A stretch of DNA of 64,000 nucleotides from Alphaproteobacteria bacterium (GCA_030428615.1 JAUIDN010000003.1:124001-188000), one strand, 5' to 3'; positions 38,493 to 47,503 are shown, numbered from the stretch's first letter. Numbers and translations: made by a program. The notes: a model not told the origin generated them from the sequence alone.

Positions 38493-38763
38493 TATATACT
38501 CCTTATAATCCGGTTATTTATATTTTTTTATCAATTGTCATATTATTGTAACATTTGAATGCTAGAATAATTTCAATTAAGTAAAGCTACCATCCGAATC
38601 GGTCAAAAGTCAATGATTTGAGCCGTAAGCCCTTGATATTTAACAAAACTGTCATAAAACTTTAATATTAATGTAACAATGGCTTAATGCCATTGTCATG
38701 TTCATCTGTTTTTATCGCCAAATGGAAAAATTTGTTAACTTCTTGGTAAGGTTTTAAATACGG

Positions 38764-39315
38764 ATGGACAAAAGATTCGTTTTCATGTTGGTGGTTTTTG
38801 CCGCATTAATTTTTAAGACATCAGCAACATATGCGGCCAACGGTAGCATTAATGTCGCTAGCCCTGTCAGCTATAATTATGCCCATCTTGACCCATCCGG
38901 GTCCCTCGGTGATGATTCATTTGACATTGCCGTTCAGTTTGTGAAATCTGCGCAATTATATAAGAGCCTGTCCCTTCTTCTGCTGGATTCTGTAAAGACA
39001 GACCAGGTCGTTGAAAAAGCCATCTCAGAATTCGGGTTTCCAACCGTAAAAAACTCCGTTGTTTCCAACATCAAATATACGACGGACCAATACAGGACCA
39101 AGTGGGTGTCATTACTGGCTGGTATATATAGCGAACAATTTGACCACAACATGTTAAAATCCATTCTGGATGACGGCGAGAACTCGCCTTACTATACACA
39201 GTTCATTGTCCGGCAGAGCCAAATGAATACGAATACTCTATTATCAAACAGTGTTGTGTTCAGAGAAGCGCATGATGAATTAATTGCGTCACTAAGAAAG
39301 AATTTTTCTTCTTAA
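38764..39315 (+). CDS. Hypothetical exported protein
   Basis: Not recognised. The 183-residue product has a signal peptide (about 1-25, ending TYAA) and a helical mature part rich in Leu and Lys (QLYKSLSLLLLDSVKT, IRQSQMNTN-like C terminus). It is divergent from the TPR-like gene across a 271-nt AT-rich promoter gap. Nothing ties it firmly to the T2SS except position. Confidence 0.65.
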   Translation: MDKRFVFMLVVFAALIFKTSATYAANGSINVASPVSYNYAHLDPSGSLGDDSFDIAVQFVKSAQLYKSLSLLLLDSVKTDQVVEKAISEFGFPTVKNSVVSNIKYTTDQYRTKWVSLLAGIYSEQFDHNMLKSILDDGENSPYYTQFIVRQSQMNTNTLLSNSVVFREAHDELIASLRKNFSS

Positions 39316-39327
39316 CAAAATCAGCAA

Positions 39328-40053
39328 TCATCGCCGTTGCGCGAGTACCTTATCAATAAATTCCGGAACCACCTCAGTCGCTGGCCCATAATAGCCACCA
39401 GTAAATTGGGCAGCATTTAATGAAGGTTCAAGATTTAATTCAACACTCTGTGCCCCGTTTCTTGCCGAGACAACCTGCACAAAACCGGCAGCGGGATAAA
39501 CATTTCCTGACGTGCCAACGGAAATGAACAAATCACAGTTTTCGAGTGCCGTATAAATTTTGTCCATTCCCATTGGCATCTCCCCAAACCAGACCACATT
39601 CACCCTCATTGTTCCCACGGCATTACAGTTCGGGCATTGGCTTTGCGCGTTCATATCGCCTGTCCACGACATAACAGCTTGGCAAGCCGTACATCTGCCC
39701 TTTAAAATTTCCCCGTGCATATGGACGAGCTTTTCTGATCCCGCGCGCTCGTGCAGATCATCAACATTTTGAGTGACCAGTAAAAACCCATCACCCCATT
39801 CCTGCTCAAGCCGCCTGAGCGCCTGATGAGCTGCATTTGGTTTAACGGCATCGTTCAGAAGTTTTTCCTTGCGGATGTTATAAAACGAATGGACAAGTTC
39901 GGGGTTTGAATTAAATGCCTGTGGGCTTGCAACTTCTTCCACCCGCACACCTTGCCAGAGCCCGCCTTCACCGCGAAAGGTATCAAGACCGGATTCCTTT
40001 GAGATACCGGCACCGGTTAAAACAACGATCGATTTGATATCAGAAAAATCCAC
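39328..40053 (-). CDS. cobB: Sir2-family NAD-dependent protein deacylase
   Basis: Removes acyl groups from lysines using NAD. The 241-residue product has GAGISKESGLDTFRG, TQNVDDLHERAG, catalytic H113 (VHMHGE) and the zinc cysteines C121, C124, C140, C143. Y58 and R61 form the Y-x-x-R pair that gives class III sirtuins desuccinylase as well as deacetylase activity. Starts at GTG. Acs is a classic target, and an acs with the acceptor lysine lies in this window. Confidence 0.93.
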   Translation of the reverse strand: MDFSDIKSIVVLTGAGISKESGLDTFRGEGGLWQGVRVEEVASPQAFNSNPELVHSFYNIRKEKLLNDAVKPNAAHQALRRLEQEWGDGFLLVTQNVDDLHERAGSEKLVHMHGEILKGRCTACQAVMSWTGDMNAQSQCPNCNAVGTMRVNVVWFGEMPMGMDKIYTALENCDLFISVGTSGNVYPAAGFVQVVSARNGAQSVELNLEPSLNAAQFTGGYYGPATEVVPEFIDKVLAQRR

Positions 40054-40161
40054 AAGCAGGCCCCTATTGTTAAAAAGCCAATCTTAATTGATATGCACGG
40101 CGCAGCCAATTGTTTCTTAATGACTAATCTGCTACTTAATTAAAAAACAAAAGAGCTTTCA

Positions 40162-41397
40162 ATGGAACAACCCAAAGACACCTGGATTGATACCGACATC
40201 CACAACAACAAATGGACAAAGCATCCGCTCACTGCCATCGGCCTGATCGGCATCTGTTATCTGGCCTGGAAAATTGTTGCATTGCAGGGTGAAGACCTGA
40301 CCTTTAAATATATCTGGTTTTCGGGAAGCCTGTGGCTGGATGGGCAAAGCCCGTATGGCCCGGAATATATGGAAATGGGCCATAAGCTGTTTACCGGTTT
40401 TAACGGCCAACCTTTCTATTATCCGCCCAACTGGTGGGCAATATCGACCTTTTTTGCCTCATTCGATTATATAACCGCTATGGAAATATGGCGGGTATTA
40501 AACGGGATATTCATTTTATCCGGCACAGTTATTCTTAATAACGCGCTTCGCCACTTAGGGATAAAATTAAACATCGGTCATCTGATATTTTATACCGGGC
40601 TTATTTCGATAATGCAGATAACGCCCGTGATCCTTACCACCGGTCAAACCAGTTTACTGATATATTTGGGTCTGTGTCTGCTGATTAATGGAATTCTCGC
40701 TGATCGAAAATGGGTATTGACACTGGCGCTATGCATAATTGTTTTAAAGCCGCAAATTGGCGTACCGCTTATGGCGGCGTTATTGGCATTCCGCCAACAT
40801 CATTTTGCCTTGCTCCGGGCGAGTGTCATAACCATCATCCTGACAATCCCCGCCCTTATCAGCGGCGGGCCGGTTGCAACGATCACATTGTTTTTAAAAG
40901 GCTTATCAAAACATTCTGGTTTTATAACCAATAGCCCGGAAAATTCGACGGGATTGAAAAATATACTGATCAACATTTTTAATATTGAGGCCTCAAGTAC
41001 ATTATTAACAACACTTTCCATTTTTATGCTTTTCATAATCGCTATGTACGTAAAGCGGCGTACCGGATGGGGAAATGAAACGTTAAATTCCAGAAAACGG
41101 ATCATTCTGATGATCGTGTCTTTGGTTGCCGTGGGCTTCATAGCGCCGCTCCATGAATATGATATGATTATGATTGCGCCGGTGCTGCTGCTTACCTGCA
41201 AGTTTGATTTCAGGTTTCAGAATATTATTACATTGATATTTATGTTAATGATGCGACCGGGAAATATCGCAAATATATTAAATATTCATGATGTGGATCA
41301 GGAACGTGCATTCATTGCTATCATCATGACAACCGCCCTGACCTTCATGCTCGTGTTCGTTTTTATTCAATCAATGAGAATTAAAGATTATCGATAA
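40162..41397 (+). CDS. Polytopic GT87-like (DUF2029) glycosyltransferase
   Basis: Inner-membrane polyprenyl-phosphate-sugar-dependent transferase type, 411 residues and about 10-11 helices. The first periplasmic loop carries WLDGQSPYGPEYM and FYYPPNWW, and ALCIIVLKPQIGVPLMAALLA is the typical DUF2029 motif. Acceptor and sugar are unknown. Ends overlapping the convergent DUF1611 gene by 17 nt. Confidence 0.8.
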   Translation: MEQPKDTWIDTDIHNNKWTKHPLTAIGLIGICYLAWKIVALQGEDLTFKYIWFSGSLWLDGQSPYGPEYMEMGHKLFTGFNGQPFYYPPNWWAISTFFASFDYITAMEIWRVLNGIFILSGTVILNNALRHLGIKLNIGHLIFYTGLISIMQITPVILTTGQTSLLIYLGLCLLINGILADRKWVLTLALCIIVLKPQIGVPLMAALLAFRQHHFALLRASVITIILTIPALISGGPVATITLFLKGLSKHSGFITNSPENSTGLKNILINIFNIEASSTLLTTLSIFMLFIIAMYVKRRTGWGNETLNSRKRIILMIVSLVAVGFIAPLHEYDMIMIAPVLLLTCKFDFRFQNIITLIFMLMMRPGNIANILNIHDVDQERAFIAIIMTTALTFMLVFVFIQSMRIKDYR

Positions 41398-42385
41398 TGG
41401 CGTCGGTTCCGTCTTTCATCGGATCAACACATGGCAGGTTGAGGCGTTTTGACAATGTGCTAAGATATTCGTTACGCTCATCATCGCTCAATTTCGACGT
41501 ATTCACCGAAACACCAACGCATTTTATATCCGGGTTGACCTGTGCGCCGATGGATATGGTTCGCTCAATGACCTGCTCAATGCTGGGAAGCTTGAAATCA
41601 TCCCAGCCTTCAATCACGTCTCGCCCAGCTTCATGACACACGACGAAAGCATCGGGCTGCGACCCCACAAGAAGTCCCATACTCACTGAACTGTAGCCGG
41701 GGTGGTAAATACCGCCCTGCCCTTCGATCACATCCCAATGGTCCGGGTCATTATCTGGGGAGAGAAGCTCCGCCGCGCCGGACAGAAAATCCGCCACCAC
41801 AGCATCAATAGGGATGCCGCGCCCGGCGATCATGATCCCGGTCTGGCCGCTGGCACGGAAATTAGAATTCATTCCCCGTTTTTTCATATCCCGCTCCATG
41901 GCGAGCGCCGTATATTTCTTACCCACCGCGCAATCCGTCCCGACCATCAGAACCCGTTTTCCGGTTCTTTTTCGGCCCGTCCCGACGGGAAGGTCCGCTG
42001 GCGGCACCCGCACATCAACCAGTCTTGCACCCGATTTTTTCGCCGCGTCAACCAGCCTTGGAACACTGTTCAGTTTTTTGTGAACCCCGCCGACGATATC
42101 AAGCCCGGCGGCAAGCGCCTCTTCAAATATATCAAGCCACGCGTCCGGTATGCCGCCACCAACTGACGCGGTGCCGATCACGAATGATTTAACACCTGCC
42201 TCTGCGGCTTCCCGGATCGTCATATTAGGAAGGCCCAGATCAATACCATCCTTTACAAGGCTGATTTGCCCCTTGCAAAGCTCTGGCCGCCAATCCGCCA
42301 TCCCCGACCCGGTTTTGGCATAGGTAATATCCTTTTCGCCACCGACAAATATCAGGTACGGCGCTTTAATTTCAATGGTGATCAT
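41381..42385 (-). CDS. DUF1611-family protein, DgcN-like
   Basis: A 334-residue protein with an N-terminal Rossmann-like domain and a C-terminal P-loop-type domain (MVGTDCAVGKKYTALAMERD, VIEGQGGIYHPGYSSVS). DgcN, a member of this family, works in a marine bacterial D-glutamate use pathway with the DgcA racemase; no dgcA-like gene is next to it here, so D-amino acid use is possible but not proven. The end overlaps the glycosyltransferase gene. Confidence 0.8.
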   Translation of the reverse strand: MITIEIKAPYLIFVGGEKDITYAKTGSGMADWRPELCKGQISLVKDGIDLGLPNMTIREAAEAGVKSFVIGTASVGGGIPDAWLDIFEEALAAGLDIVGGVHKKLNSVPRLVDAAKKSGARLVDVRVPPADLPVGTGRKRTGKRVLMVGTDCAVGKKYTALAMERDMKKRGMNSNFRASGQTGIMIAGRGIPIDAVVADFLSGAAELLSPDNDPDHWDVIEGQGGIYHPGYSSVSMGLLVGSQPDAFVVCHEAGRDVIEGWDDFKLPSIEQVIERTISIGAQVNPDIKCVGVSVNTSKLSDDERNEYLSTLSKRLNLPCVDPMKDGTDAIIDNL

Positions 42386-42416
42386 CAGTCCCGCTCACAA
42401 AATTGTTTTTATAAAT

Positions 42417-42448
42417 TATTGTCCTGATTCCAGATTACCGGGACAATA
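42417..42448. terminator. Inverted repeat upstream of the DUF1611 gene
   Basis: TATTGTCC pairs with GGACAATA across a 16-nt loop and is followed on the plus strand by an A run. It lies at the boundary to the AT-rich accessory region and could stop transcription arriving from it on the minus strand, though the T run would be on the far side. Confidence 0.35.
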
Positions 42449-42493
42449 AAAAAACGCAATATCTTATGTGAGAATTATATGTTCATTAGTAAC

Positions 42494-42520
42494 GGCTGCT
42501 TTCGACCCAAAGCAGACATT
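42494..42520 (-). repeat. Palindromic repeat, copy A (left border of accessory region)
   Basis: Minus-strand reading AATGTCTGCTTTGGGTCG continuing AAAGCAGCC. The core GCTTTGGGTCGAAAGC is an imperfect palindrome shared with copies at 44011, 46679 and 47504 and half a copy at 43360. Confidence 0.75.
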
Positions 42521-42654
42521 AGATTTTCCTACTATTTACGGAATATATATCTTACATAGGTTGTTTTACACGTTGTGCTTATACGTCAGGTACGCATCAA
42601 AATATGTCTATTGCACAATATGCTTTTGTCTAATACGTCATTGAGCACGAACGG

Positions 42655-42848
42655 TTATTGTCGATCGTAAATTTCTATTTCTCCGACTTGTCCCGGTTCG
42701 AAATAGCATTTAGCTGTATAAGGTAGCTCTACACCCAAGGCGTTCTTTGCATCGAAGTCCATTGTTATAACCACGTTGAAGGTGACAGGTGCTGTGTACA
42801 TAGAGGTGCCTAATAAAGTATGCATATCAACTTCACTTGGCAATATGG
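42655..42848 (-). pseudogene. 3' fragment of an unknown gene cut by an IS30 remnant
   Basis: About 60 coding-looking codons (MYTAPVTFNVVITMDFDAK ... VGEIEIYDRQ) end at a stop at 42655. The 5' part is lost at the junction with the transposase remnant near 42848. The family is not recognised. Confidence 0.5.
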
Positions 42849-43354
42849 CTTCGATCCGGGAACGCCCTGCTTCAGTGGAAGACCGTGCGGTACCCGGCCA
42901 CTGGGAAGGGGATCTGATTGCGGGCAGCAATAATACCTTCATAGCCACACTGGTGGAGCGACACACCCGTTATGTGATGCTGGCCAAGGTAAAAGGCAAA
43001 GACACAGAGACAGTGGTCACAGCACTCATTAAGCAATCGAAGAAACTACCCGCGGAACTCTACAAATCTCTGACCTGGGATAGAGGCAAGGAACTGGCTG
43101 ACCATAAACGCTTTAGTCTGGCGACAGATATTGATGTTTATTTTTGTGATCCTCACAGCCCCTGGCAGCGTGGCTCCAACGAAAACACCAATGGCCTGCT
43201 AAGACAATATTTTCCCAAGGGAACCGATTTATCAAAACATTCGCAGGCAAAGCTTAATGCAGTAGCGCGACAACTAAATGAACGACCAAGACAGACGCTG
43301 GACTTTGAAAGCCCGGCAGAGAGATTTGAAGCATGTGTTGCATCGACCAGTTGA
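42845..43354 (+). mobile_element. IS30-family transposase remnant, 5' truncated
   Basis: About 165 residues of the C-terminal catalytic part: SIRERPASVEDRAVPGHWEG, then the DDE residues in HWEGDLI, LTWDRGKEL and SPWQRGSNENTNG. The helix-turn-helix half and the left inverted repeat are missing; the reading frame continues upstream only into unrelated sequence. The element should be inactive. Confidence 0.88.
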
Positions 43355-43359
43355 GACCA

Positions 43360-43379
43360 CCACCCAAAGCGGACAGTCG
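43360..43379 (-). repeat. Palindromic repeat, half copy B
   Basis: The stretch CACCCAAAGCGGACAG matches one half of the repeat seen at 42494 and elsewhere, directly after the IS30 remnant stop codon. Confidence 0.5.
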
Positions 43380-43442
43380 TTCTAATTAATTTTGATTTTT
43401 GGAATCACTTAAAATAAGCTCTCAAAAACTCGAGGGAATAAA

Positions 43443-43982
43443 ATGATGCAATTTTCAACATATGACCCAAGCAATATTAAAGAAATTAAACAATTATTTT
43501 TTGAGACATTTTCAGATTCAGAAGGTCAATCGGAAGGTATGTTAATAGGGGACTTAGCCTATGATTTACTGTCTACTACACACACCCAAATGCTTTATTG
43601 TTTTGTTGCCTCTGAAAACAAGAAAATTGTCGGTTGTATAATTTTAACAAAATTGGAATTTGAAAATGCGGTTAATGCTTTTCTTTTATCGCCCGTAGCA
43701 ATTCAAACAAACTATCAGGGAAGAGGAATTGGTCAGGAATTGATTAATTTTGGACTTAACATTTTAAAAAAGGATGGAGTTGAATTTGTATTTACTTATG
43801 GCGATCCGGAATTTTATTCTAAGGTTGGGTTTAGCTTCATCGATCAAACAATAGTGCAAGCTCCATATAAATTAACATACCCAAATGGATGGTTAGGTCA
43901 ATCTTTGAGAAAAGGTAAGGTTGAACCAATTATTGGTAAGTCGCATTGCGTAAAAGCATTTAATAAACCTGAATTGTGGTAA
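43443..43982 (+). CDS. GNAT-family N-acetyltransferase
   Basis: Cytoplasmic acyl-CoA-dependent acetyltransferase of 179 residues. Acetyl-CoA motif LSPVAIQTNYQGRGIGQELI, then GDPEFYSKVGFS, as in the YhbS-like group. Substrate unknown. It is AT-rich like the other genes of this accessory block and is followed by repeat copy C, suggesting lateral acquisition. Confidence 0.88.
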   Translation: MMQFSTYDPSNIKEIKQLFFETFSDSEGQSEGMLIGDLAYDLLSTTHTQMLYCFVASENKKIVGCIILTKLEFENAVNAFLLSPVAIQTNYQGRGIGQELINFGLNILKKDGVEFVFTYGDPEFYSKVGFSFIDQTIVQAPYKLTYPNGWLGQSLRKGKVEPIIGKSHCVKAFNKPELW

Positions 43983-44010
43983 ATGGGGATTTAATTTAGC
44001 AATGAGAGCG

Positions 44011-44034
44011 TGTCAGCTTTGGGTCGAAAGCTGC
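44011..44034 (+). repeat. Palindromic repeat, copy C
   Basis: Contains GTCAGCTTTGGGTCGAAAGC. About 70-95 nt downstream is AATTGCACAAAATC (44103), a 14-mer that recurs just before copy D at 46660, so the homology reaches beyond the palindrome. Confidence 0.7.
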
Positions 44035-44262
44035 TACTCAGAGAATGCTAAAAATGAACAAATGTGCCCATTTTTCAATTTAACACACACCAATCTGTGC
44101 AAAATTGCACAAAATCATATTTTGCTGTCATCATACATAAAAACTCATTTCAGTATCTGGTAAGCTCTTGGAGCGATGGCAGGCAGCTATTGTGATACAA
44201 GCTTAGCTTGACGATACTTTGAAGGTTATCTATCCTGATCTATCTCATCAAAGGGGGTGAAG

Positions 44263-44670
44263 ATGAATATAATCAAAGAGATAATCAATAATATTCTGAC
44301 TGCTGGAAAAATTGGAATTATGAAATCTTTTGACTGGGTTACAAGGTCCAGTCGATCAGAGTATTGGTACTGGATACCATTTTCTTTTATAAGCTATATT
44401 TTGCTTGGATTTATTTGCCATTTATTGGGCTTAGGCATGCTCATTCAGGCTATTTATGTATTGATAATAATATTGGCTTCGATTGGAATGAATATCAGAC
44501 GTCTTCATGATATTAATCGTAGCGGGATGTGGATATTAATAGGTTTTATCCCTATCTTTGGTGAATTAGTTCTTCTTTATTGGTCCATATTAAAAGGAAC
44601 TGAAGGTCCAAATCAATATGGTGTTAGACCACCTGAAATCCATGAAATTGATGTTAAGATTATCAAGTAA
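44263..44670 (+). CDS. DUF805 membrane protein
   Basis: A 135-residue inner-membrane protein with three to four helices and the family signature RSEYWYW, NIRRLHDINRSGMW and GPNQYG. Start at ATG with GGGGGT upstream; GTG two codons earlier is possible. Function of the family is unknown; members are common in mobile gene blocks. Confidence 0.88.
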   Translation: MNIIKEIINNILTAGKIGIMKSFDWVTRSSRSEYWYWIPFSFISYILLGFICHLLGLGMLIQAIYVLIIILASIGMNIRRLHDINRSGMWILIGFIPIFGELVLLYWSILKGTEGPNQYGVRPPEIHEIDVKIIK

Positions 44671-44739
44671 TTGTGTCTGTCCTCAAATCCTCCTAAGTGT
44701 AAAAGCTAATGGTGTCTCAAATGTTTTGAAGACGGACAT

Positions 44740-44823
44740 ATGTTAGATACTTATAGTATTTCTGATAAAATAGATGACATATTTCTATCAGGCAAAGACT
44801 GGATTATAAATAGAATACAGTAA
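44740..44823 (+). CDS. Very short frame, possible gene remnant
   Basis: 27 codons (MLDTYSISDKIDDIFLSGKD...) lie between two accessory genes. There is no clear ribosome site. It may be the tail or head of a decayed immunity-type gene; support is weak. Confidence 0.25.
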   Translation: MLDTYSISDKIDDIFLSGKDWIINRIQ

Positions 44824-44840
44824 TTTTTTGGAAAATCTCG

Positions 44841-45299
44841 ATGAACATAATATTTGTTATATTTGCTTTGTTAAATTTGGGTCAAGTAGACGTTTTCTCA
44901 AATCTGAGCTTACTTAATTTTTCAAAAAATATAAGTAATTGTGATAAAATTGAGTTTTCTAGAATTATGGAGTCTCCAGTCCGATATAAAGGAAGAAAAA
45001 TCTGCGGATTTGGTAAACTAACTCAAATCAAATATGGTGAGGAAGTATTTAGATATGGAATCGTTTCTCCAGAAAAAGATAGTAAAGTACAAAGTGAAGT
45101 CATTTTGTTGGAAACAACATATGAAGAGGAAGATTTTTTGGAAAAGATACAAGTAGGAAGTGATGTTTTTTTCCAAGGCAATATATATTTGGATGAAGAA
45201 TGCTGGAAGTATGCTAAAAATGTAGAAACCAAATGTCATCCGTTTTCTCATCCGATAGAACTAGATAATCCTGTTATTTTTATTATACATACGAAATAA
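44841..45299 (+). CDS. Hypothetical secreted four-cysteine protein, first of a tandem pair
   Basis: A 152-residue product with a hydrophobic N-terminal segment (about 1-22). Four cysteines occur in NCDK, ICGFG, EECW and KCHP. The next gene has the same four positions and a similar strand order, so the two are diverged tandem duplicates. The fold may be a small beta-barrel with two disulphides. Function unknown. Confidence 0.65.
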   Translation: MNIIFVIFALLNLGQVDVFSNLSLLNFSKNISNCDKIEFSRIMESPVRYKGRKICGFGKLTQIKYGEEVFRYGIVSPEKDSKVQSEVILLETTYEEEDFLEKIQVGSDVFFQGNIYLDEECWKYAKNVETKCHPFSHPIELDNPVIFIIHTK

Positions 45300-45323
45300 G
45301 TGACTTGTAACTTAGGAATAGTA

Positions 45324-45797
45324 ATGAAATATATGCACTTTAGAAACTTGTTATTGAGATTTGTTAAGTTGATATCATGGATTGTACTCATTTGTGCTAT
45401 ACCATTTTTTTCTTTTGCTTCTGATAATGTTGCTAATGACTATTATACTTACAATTTCAAAGAATGTTTGCTTGTAGAATTAAAGGAAGTGGTTGTAGAC
45501 CCTAGCCGCTTCTTGAATGAAGAGTTATGTGGTATAGGCATGTTAGGCCATATAAATGGTATGCCTGCAATTGCAAGTGTTGAACAGGGTCATCTCAAGA
45601 TTTCGAATAGTATATACTTTGCCGGATTATCAGAGGATATTGATTCTTTAAGTTTTATAGAGGGAAAAGTTAAAGTATTTTTTTACGGTGAATTAGAAAT
45701 TAGAGAAGGTTGTTGGTTCAAAGAAAATGAAGAGGGATCAACTTGTCGATCTCTAATTTATTTGCAGTTTCCTAAACTAGTTTTGATTAATGACTAA
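45324..45797 (+). CDS. Hypothetical secreted four-cysteine protein, second of a tandem pair
   Basis: A 157-residue product starting at ATG with AGGA 6 nt upstream. It has a signal peptide (about 1-32, ending FSFAS). Its cysteines in ECLL, LCGIG, EGCW and TCRS align with those of the preceding gene. The start lies 24 nt after that gene, so the two are likely one operon. Function unknown. Confidence 0.65.
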   Translation: MKYMHFRNLLLRFVKLISWIVLICAIPFFSFASDNVANDYYTYNFKECLLVELKEVVVDPSRFLNEELCGIGMLGHINGMPAIASVEQGHLKISNSIYFAGLSEDIDSLSFIEGKVKVFFYGELEIREGCWFKENEEGSTCRSLIYLQFPKLVLIND

Positions 45798-45830
45798 AAA
45801 TAGATACCACAGAGGGTAATACTTAACAAC

Positions 45831-45941
45831 ATGCATTTGAGTGATTTTGCTACGGTAAAACGTGACCATATTATCGAAGAAATCTCTCTACTGCTTTTAA
45901 AACAAGAACTAGCCATTAATTTATCAAGGTTAAGGATGTAA
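45831..45941 (+). CDS. Short hypothetical frame
   Basis: 36 codons (MHLSDFATVKRDHIIEEISL...) with a helical composition. The spacing to the preceding gene is short but no strong ribosome site is seen. Possibly a remnant. Confidence 0.25.
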   Translation: MHLSDFATVKRDHIIEEISLLLLKQELAINLSRLRM

Positions 45942-46025
45942 GTTTCATAGTATTGAAGTAGGGGTTTTTATTCTTGGGCGTAATTATGTTATAATGTTAT
46001 TTCCTAATTTTGAATTGGGGCGCAG

Positions 46026-46475
46026 ATGAAATACTTACTTTTATTGCCGACAATGCTAACCATTTCTGCTTGCGTGTCCAACACGTATGAGGACAATTTT
46101 ATTTCGAGTTCACCTTATTATAAAGAGCAGCTATCTTCGATAGATAACGGGAAAACGGCTGTATTATTAGAAAGTAATGACATTGATACAGATTTGGCTG
46201 GAAAACTTAACAATGATTACAAAGTTCTGGGTTATAATGAGTTTGAAGACGAAATAAAATCTCGGCAATTAGCAATCAAGTTTGGCACTAAAATAGGAGC
46301 ATCAGAAGTTTTGTTTTCTCGGACCTACGTTGGTACAAGATACAAAAATCCGGAATATGCTGCAAAAACCAAATTTAAAACGGGATCAATTAATCAACAT
46401 TTAGAAAATGAAGATTATAGAAAATACGAGAGGGTTAAAATTTATAAATACAGGGTAGTATTTTTAACTAATTAG
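46026..46475 (+). CDS. Hypothetical lipoprotein
   Basis: A 149-residue product with lipobox ISAC (C16) after a short hydrophobic leader (MKYLLLLPTMLT). The mature part has an alpha/beta pattern (KTAVLLESNDIDTDLAGKL, IKFGTKIGASEVLFSRTYVG). No family recognised. It is directly followed by an Rhs fragment, which places it in a toxin/immunity-like neighbourhood; an immunity role is speculation. Confidence 0.65.
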   Translation: MKYLLLLPTMLTISACVSNTYEDNFISSSPYYKEQLSSIDNGKTAVLLESNDIDTDLAGKLNNDYKVLGYNEFEDEIKSRQLAIKFGTKIGASEVLFSRTYVGTRYKNPEYAAKTKFKTGSINQHLENEDYRKYERVKIYKYRVVFLTN

Positions 46476-46479
46476 AAGC

Positions 46480-46629
46480 GATACCTATGATGCCGCTGGG
46501 CGGGTGACGAATGTAAGCCGTTATAAAACAGGCAGCTTATATCAGGACAGTTTTACAGAATATGATATAGAATGTTCCCCGTCAAAGCTTATGAGACCAT
46601 TCAAAGTATTTGCAAAGGAGAGGTTTTGA
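46480..46629 (+). pseudogene. Rhs/YD-repeat gene fragment
   Basis: The frame starting at 46480 reads DTYDAAGRVTNVSRYKTGSL, then YQDSFTEYD, which is a YD/RHS repeat of the kind that forms the shell of Rhs polymorphic toxins. About 32 codons match before the sequence changes character; the frame stops at 46629. No full rhs gene is in the window. Confidence 0.7.
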
Positions 46630-46678
46630 TTTTATCTAAAATCAAATATTTCGTCTTGAAATTGCACAAAATCTTACT

Positions 46679-46705
46679 GTCTGCTGTCGACCCAAAGCGG
46701 TCATT
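46679..46705 (-). repeat. Palindromic repeat, copy D
   Basis: Minus-strand reading AATGACCGCTTTGGGTCG then ACAGCAGAC. It follows the Rhs fragment and is preceded by the 14-mer AATTGCACAAAATC shared with the region of copy C. Confidence 0.7.
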
Positions 46706-46809
46706 GACTATCACTGCGATCTAAGCAGGCGAAAGCAATGATTTTATTGCGGATATTCTAAAATTTTAATACAGTGTCAATTCCAGAAACAATTCGGAGA
46801 ACGATAACG

Positions 46810-47490
46810 ATGGGTGTATGGGGGACTAAAATTGAAGATAACGACACCTTCGCCGATGTCTATGGCTATTTTTATGAACTGTATAATTCTGGTTCTGACC
46901 CTTTCTATGCTTCAACCATTGTTGAAAAAGAATATTCACACGAATTTAAAGATCAGGATAATTATACGAACGCTTGGTTTGCACTGGCTTTTGCGCAATG
47001 GGAAACTAAAAGCCTTGATGCGGCAGTTTTTGATAAAGTCTCTACGATAATCTCAAATGGCGATGACCTTAGGCGCTGGAAACAAGACGGCTGTGCCGAT
47101 AGTGTTTTGTTGGAGCGTGAACAGTGTCTTACAGGCTTTTTAGAATTAATTTCCAAACCAAGAAGGACCAAGAAGCGTCGTAAAAAAATTAAGAACGATT
47201 TCAAACTCAATACACTTTTAGAATTAGAGGCACCTGATAACAAAAAGGTGTTTACCGTAACAGAAGAGTTTGATGGAGATCGTTATATTCATACGAGTGC
47301 GATGATGATGTGGGGAAGTGGTGGAGGATCAGTATTCTATTATACGAAACAATCAGCCACGGTAAATGCAAGATGGCTTGATGATGATAAGCTTGAAGTC
47401 ATATTGGAAAAAAACATTGAGTTTACAAAACAAGATCACACGGCATTTTTTTGCGGAGATCAAATTAGTATTACCTATATCTACGAATAA
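46810..47490 (+). CDS. DUF4259-like protein
   Basis: A 226-residue cytoplasmic protein. The N terminus MGVWGTKIEDNDTFADVY matches the DUF4259 opening (MGxWG...DNDxAxD), followed by a helical half, a Lys/Arg-rich linker (PRRTKKRRKKIK) and a beta-rich C-terminal half not typical of the family. Start at the ATG before GVWGT with GGAG upstream. Such genes are frequent in Rhs/CDI and other mobile blocks, sometimes as immunity-like genes. Confidence 0.7.
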   Translation: MGVWGTKIEDNDTFADVYGYFYELYNSGSDPFYASTIVEKEYSHEFKDQDNYTNAWFALAFAQWETKSLDAAVFDKVSTIISNGDDLRRWKQDGCADSVLLEREQCLTGFLELISKPRRTKKRRKKIKNDFKLNTLLELEAPDNKKVFTVTEEFDGDRYIHTSAMMMWGSGGGSVFYYTKQSATVNARWLDDDKLEVILEKNIEFTKQDHTAFFCGDQISITYIYE

Positions 47491-47503
47491 GACCCGTAAA
47501 TCG

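Noticed and set aside
41702-42166. 154-codon plus-strand frame antisense to the DUF1611 gene
   Set aside because: The minus strand carries conserved motifs (GTDCAVGKKYTA, VIEGQGGIYHPG) across this interval; the plus frame has none.
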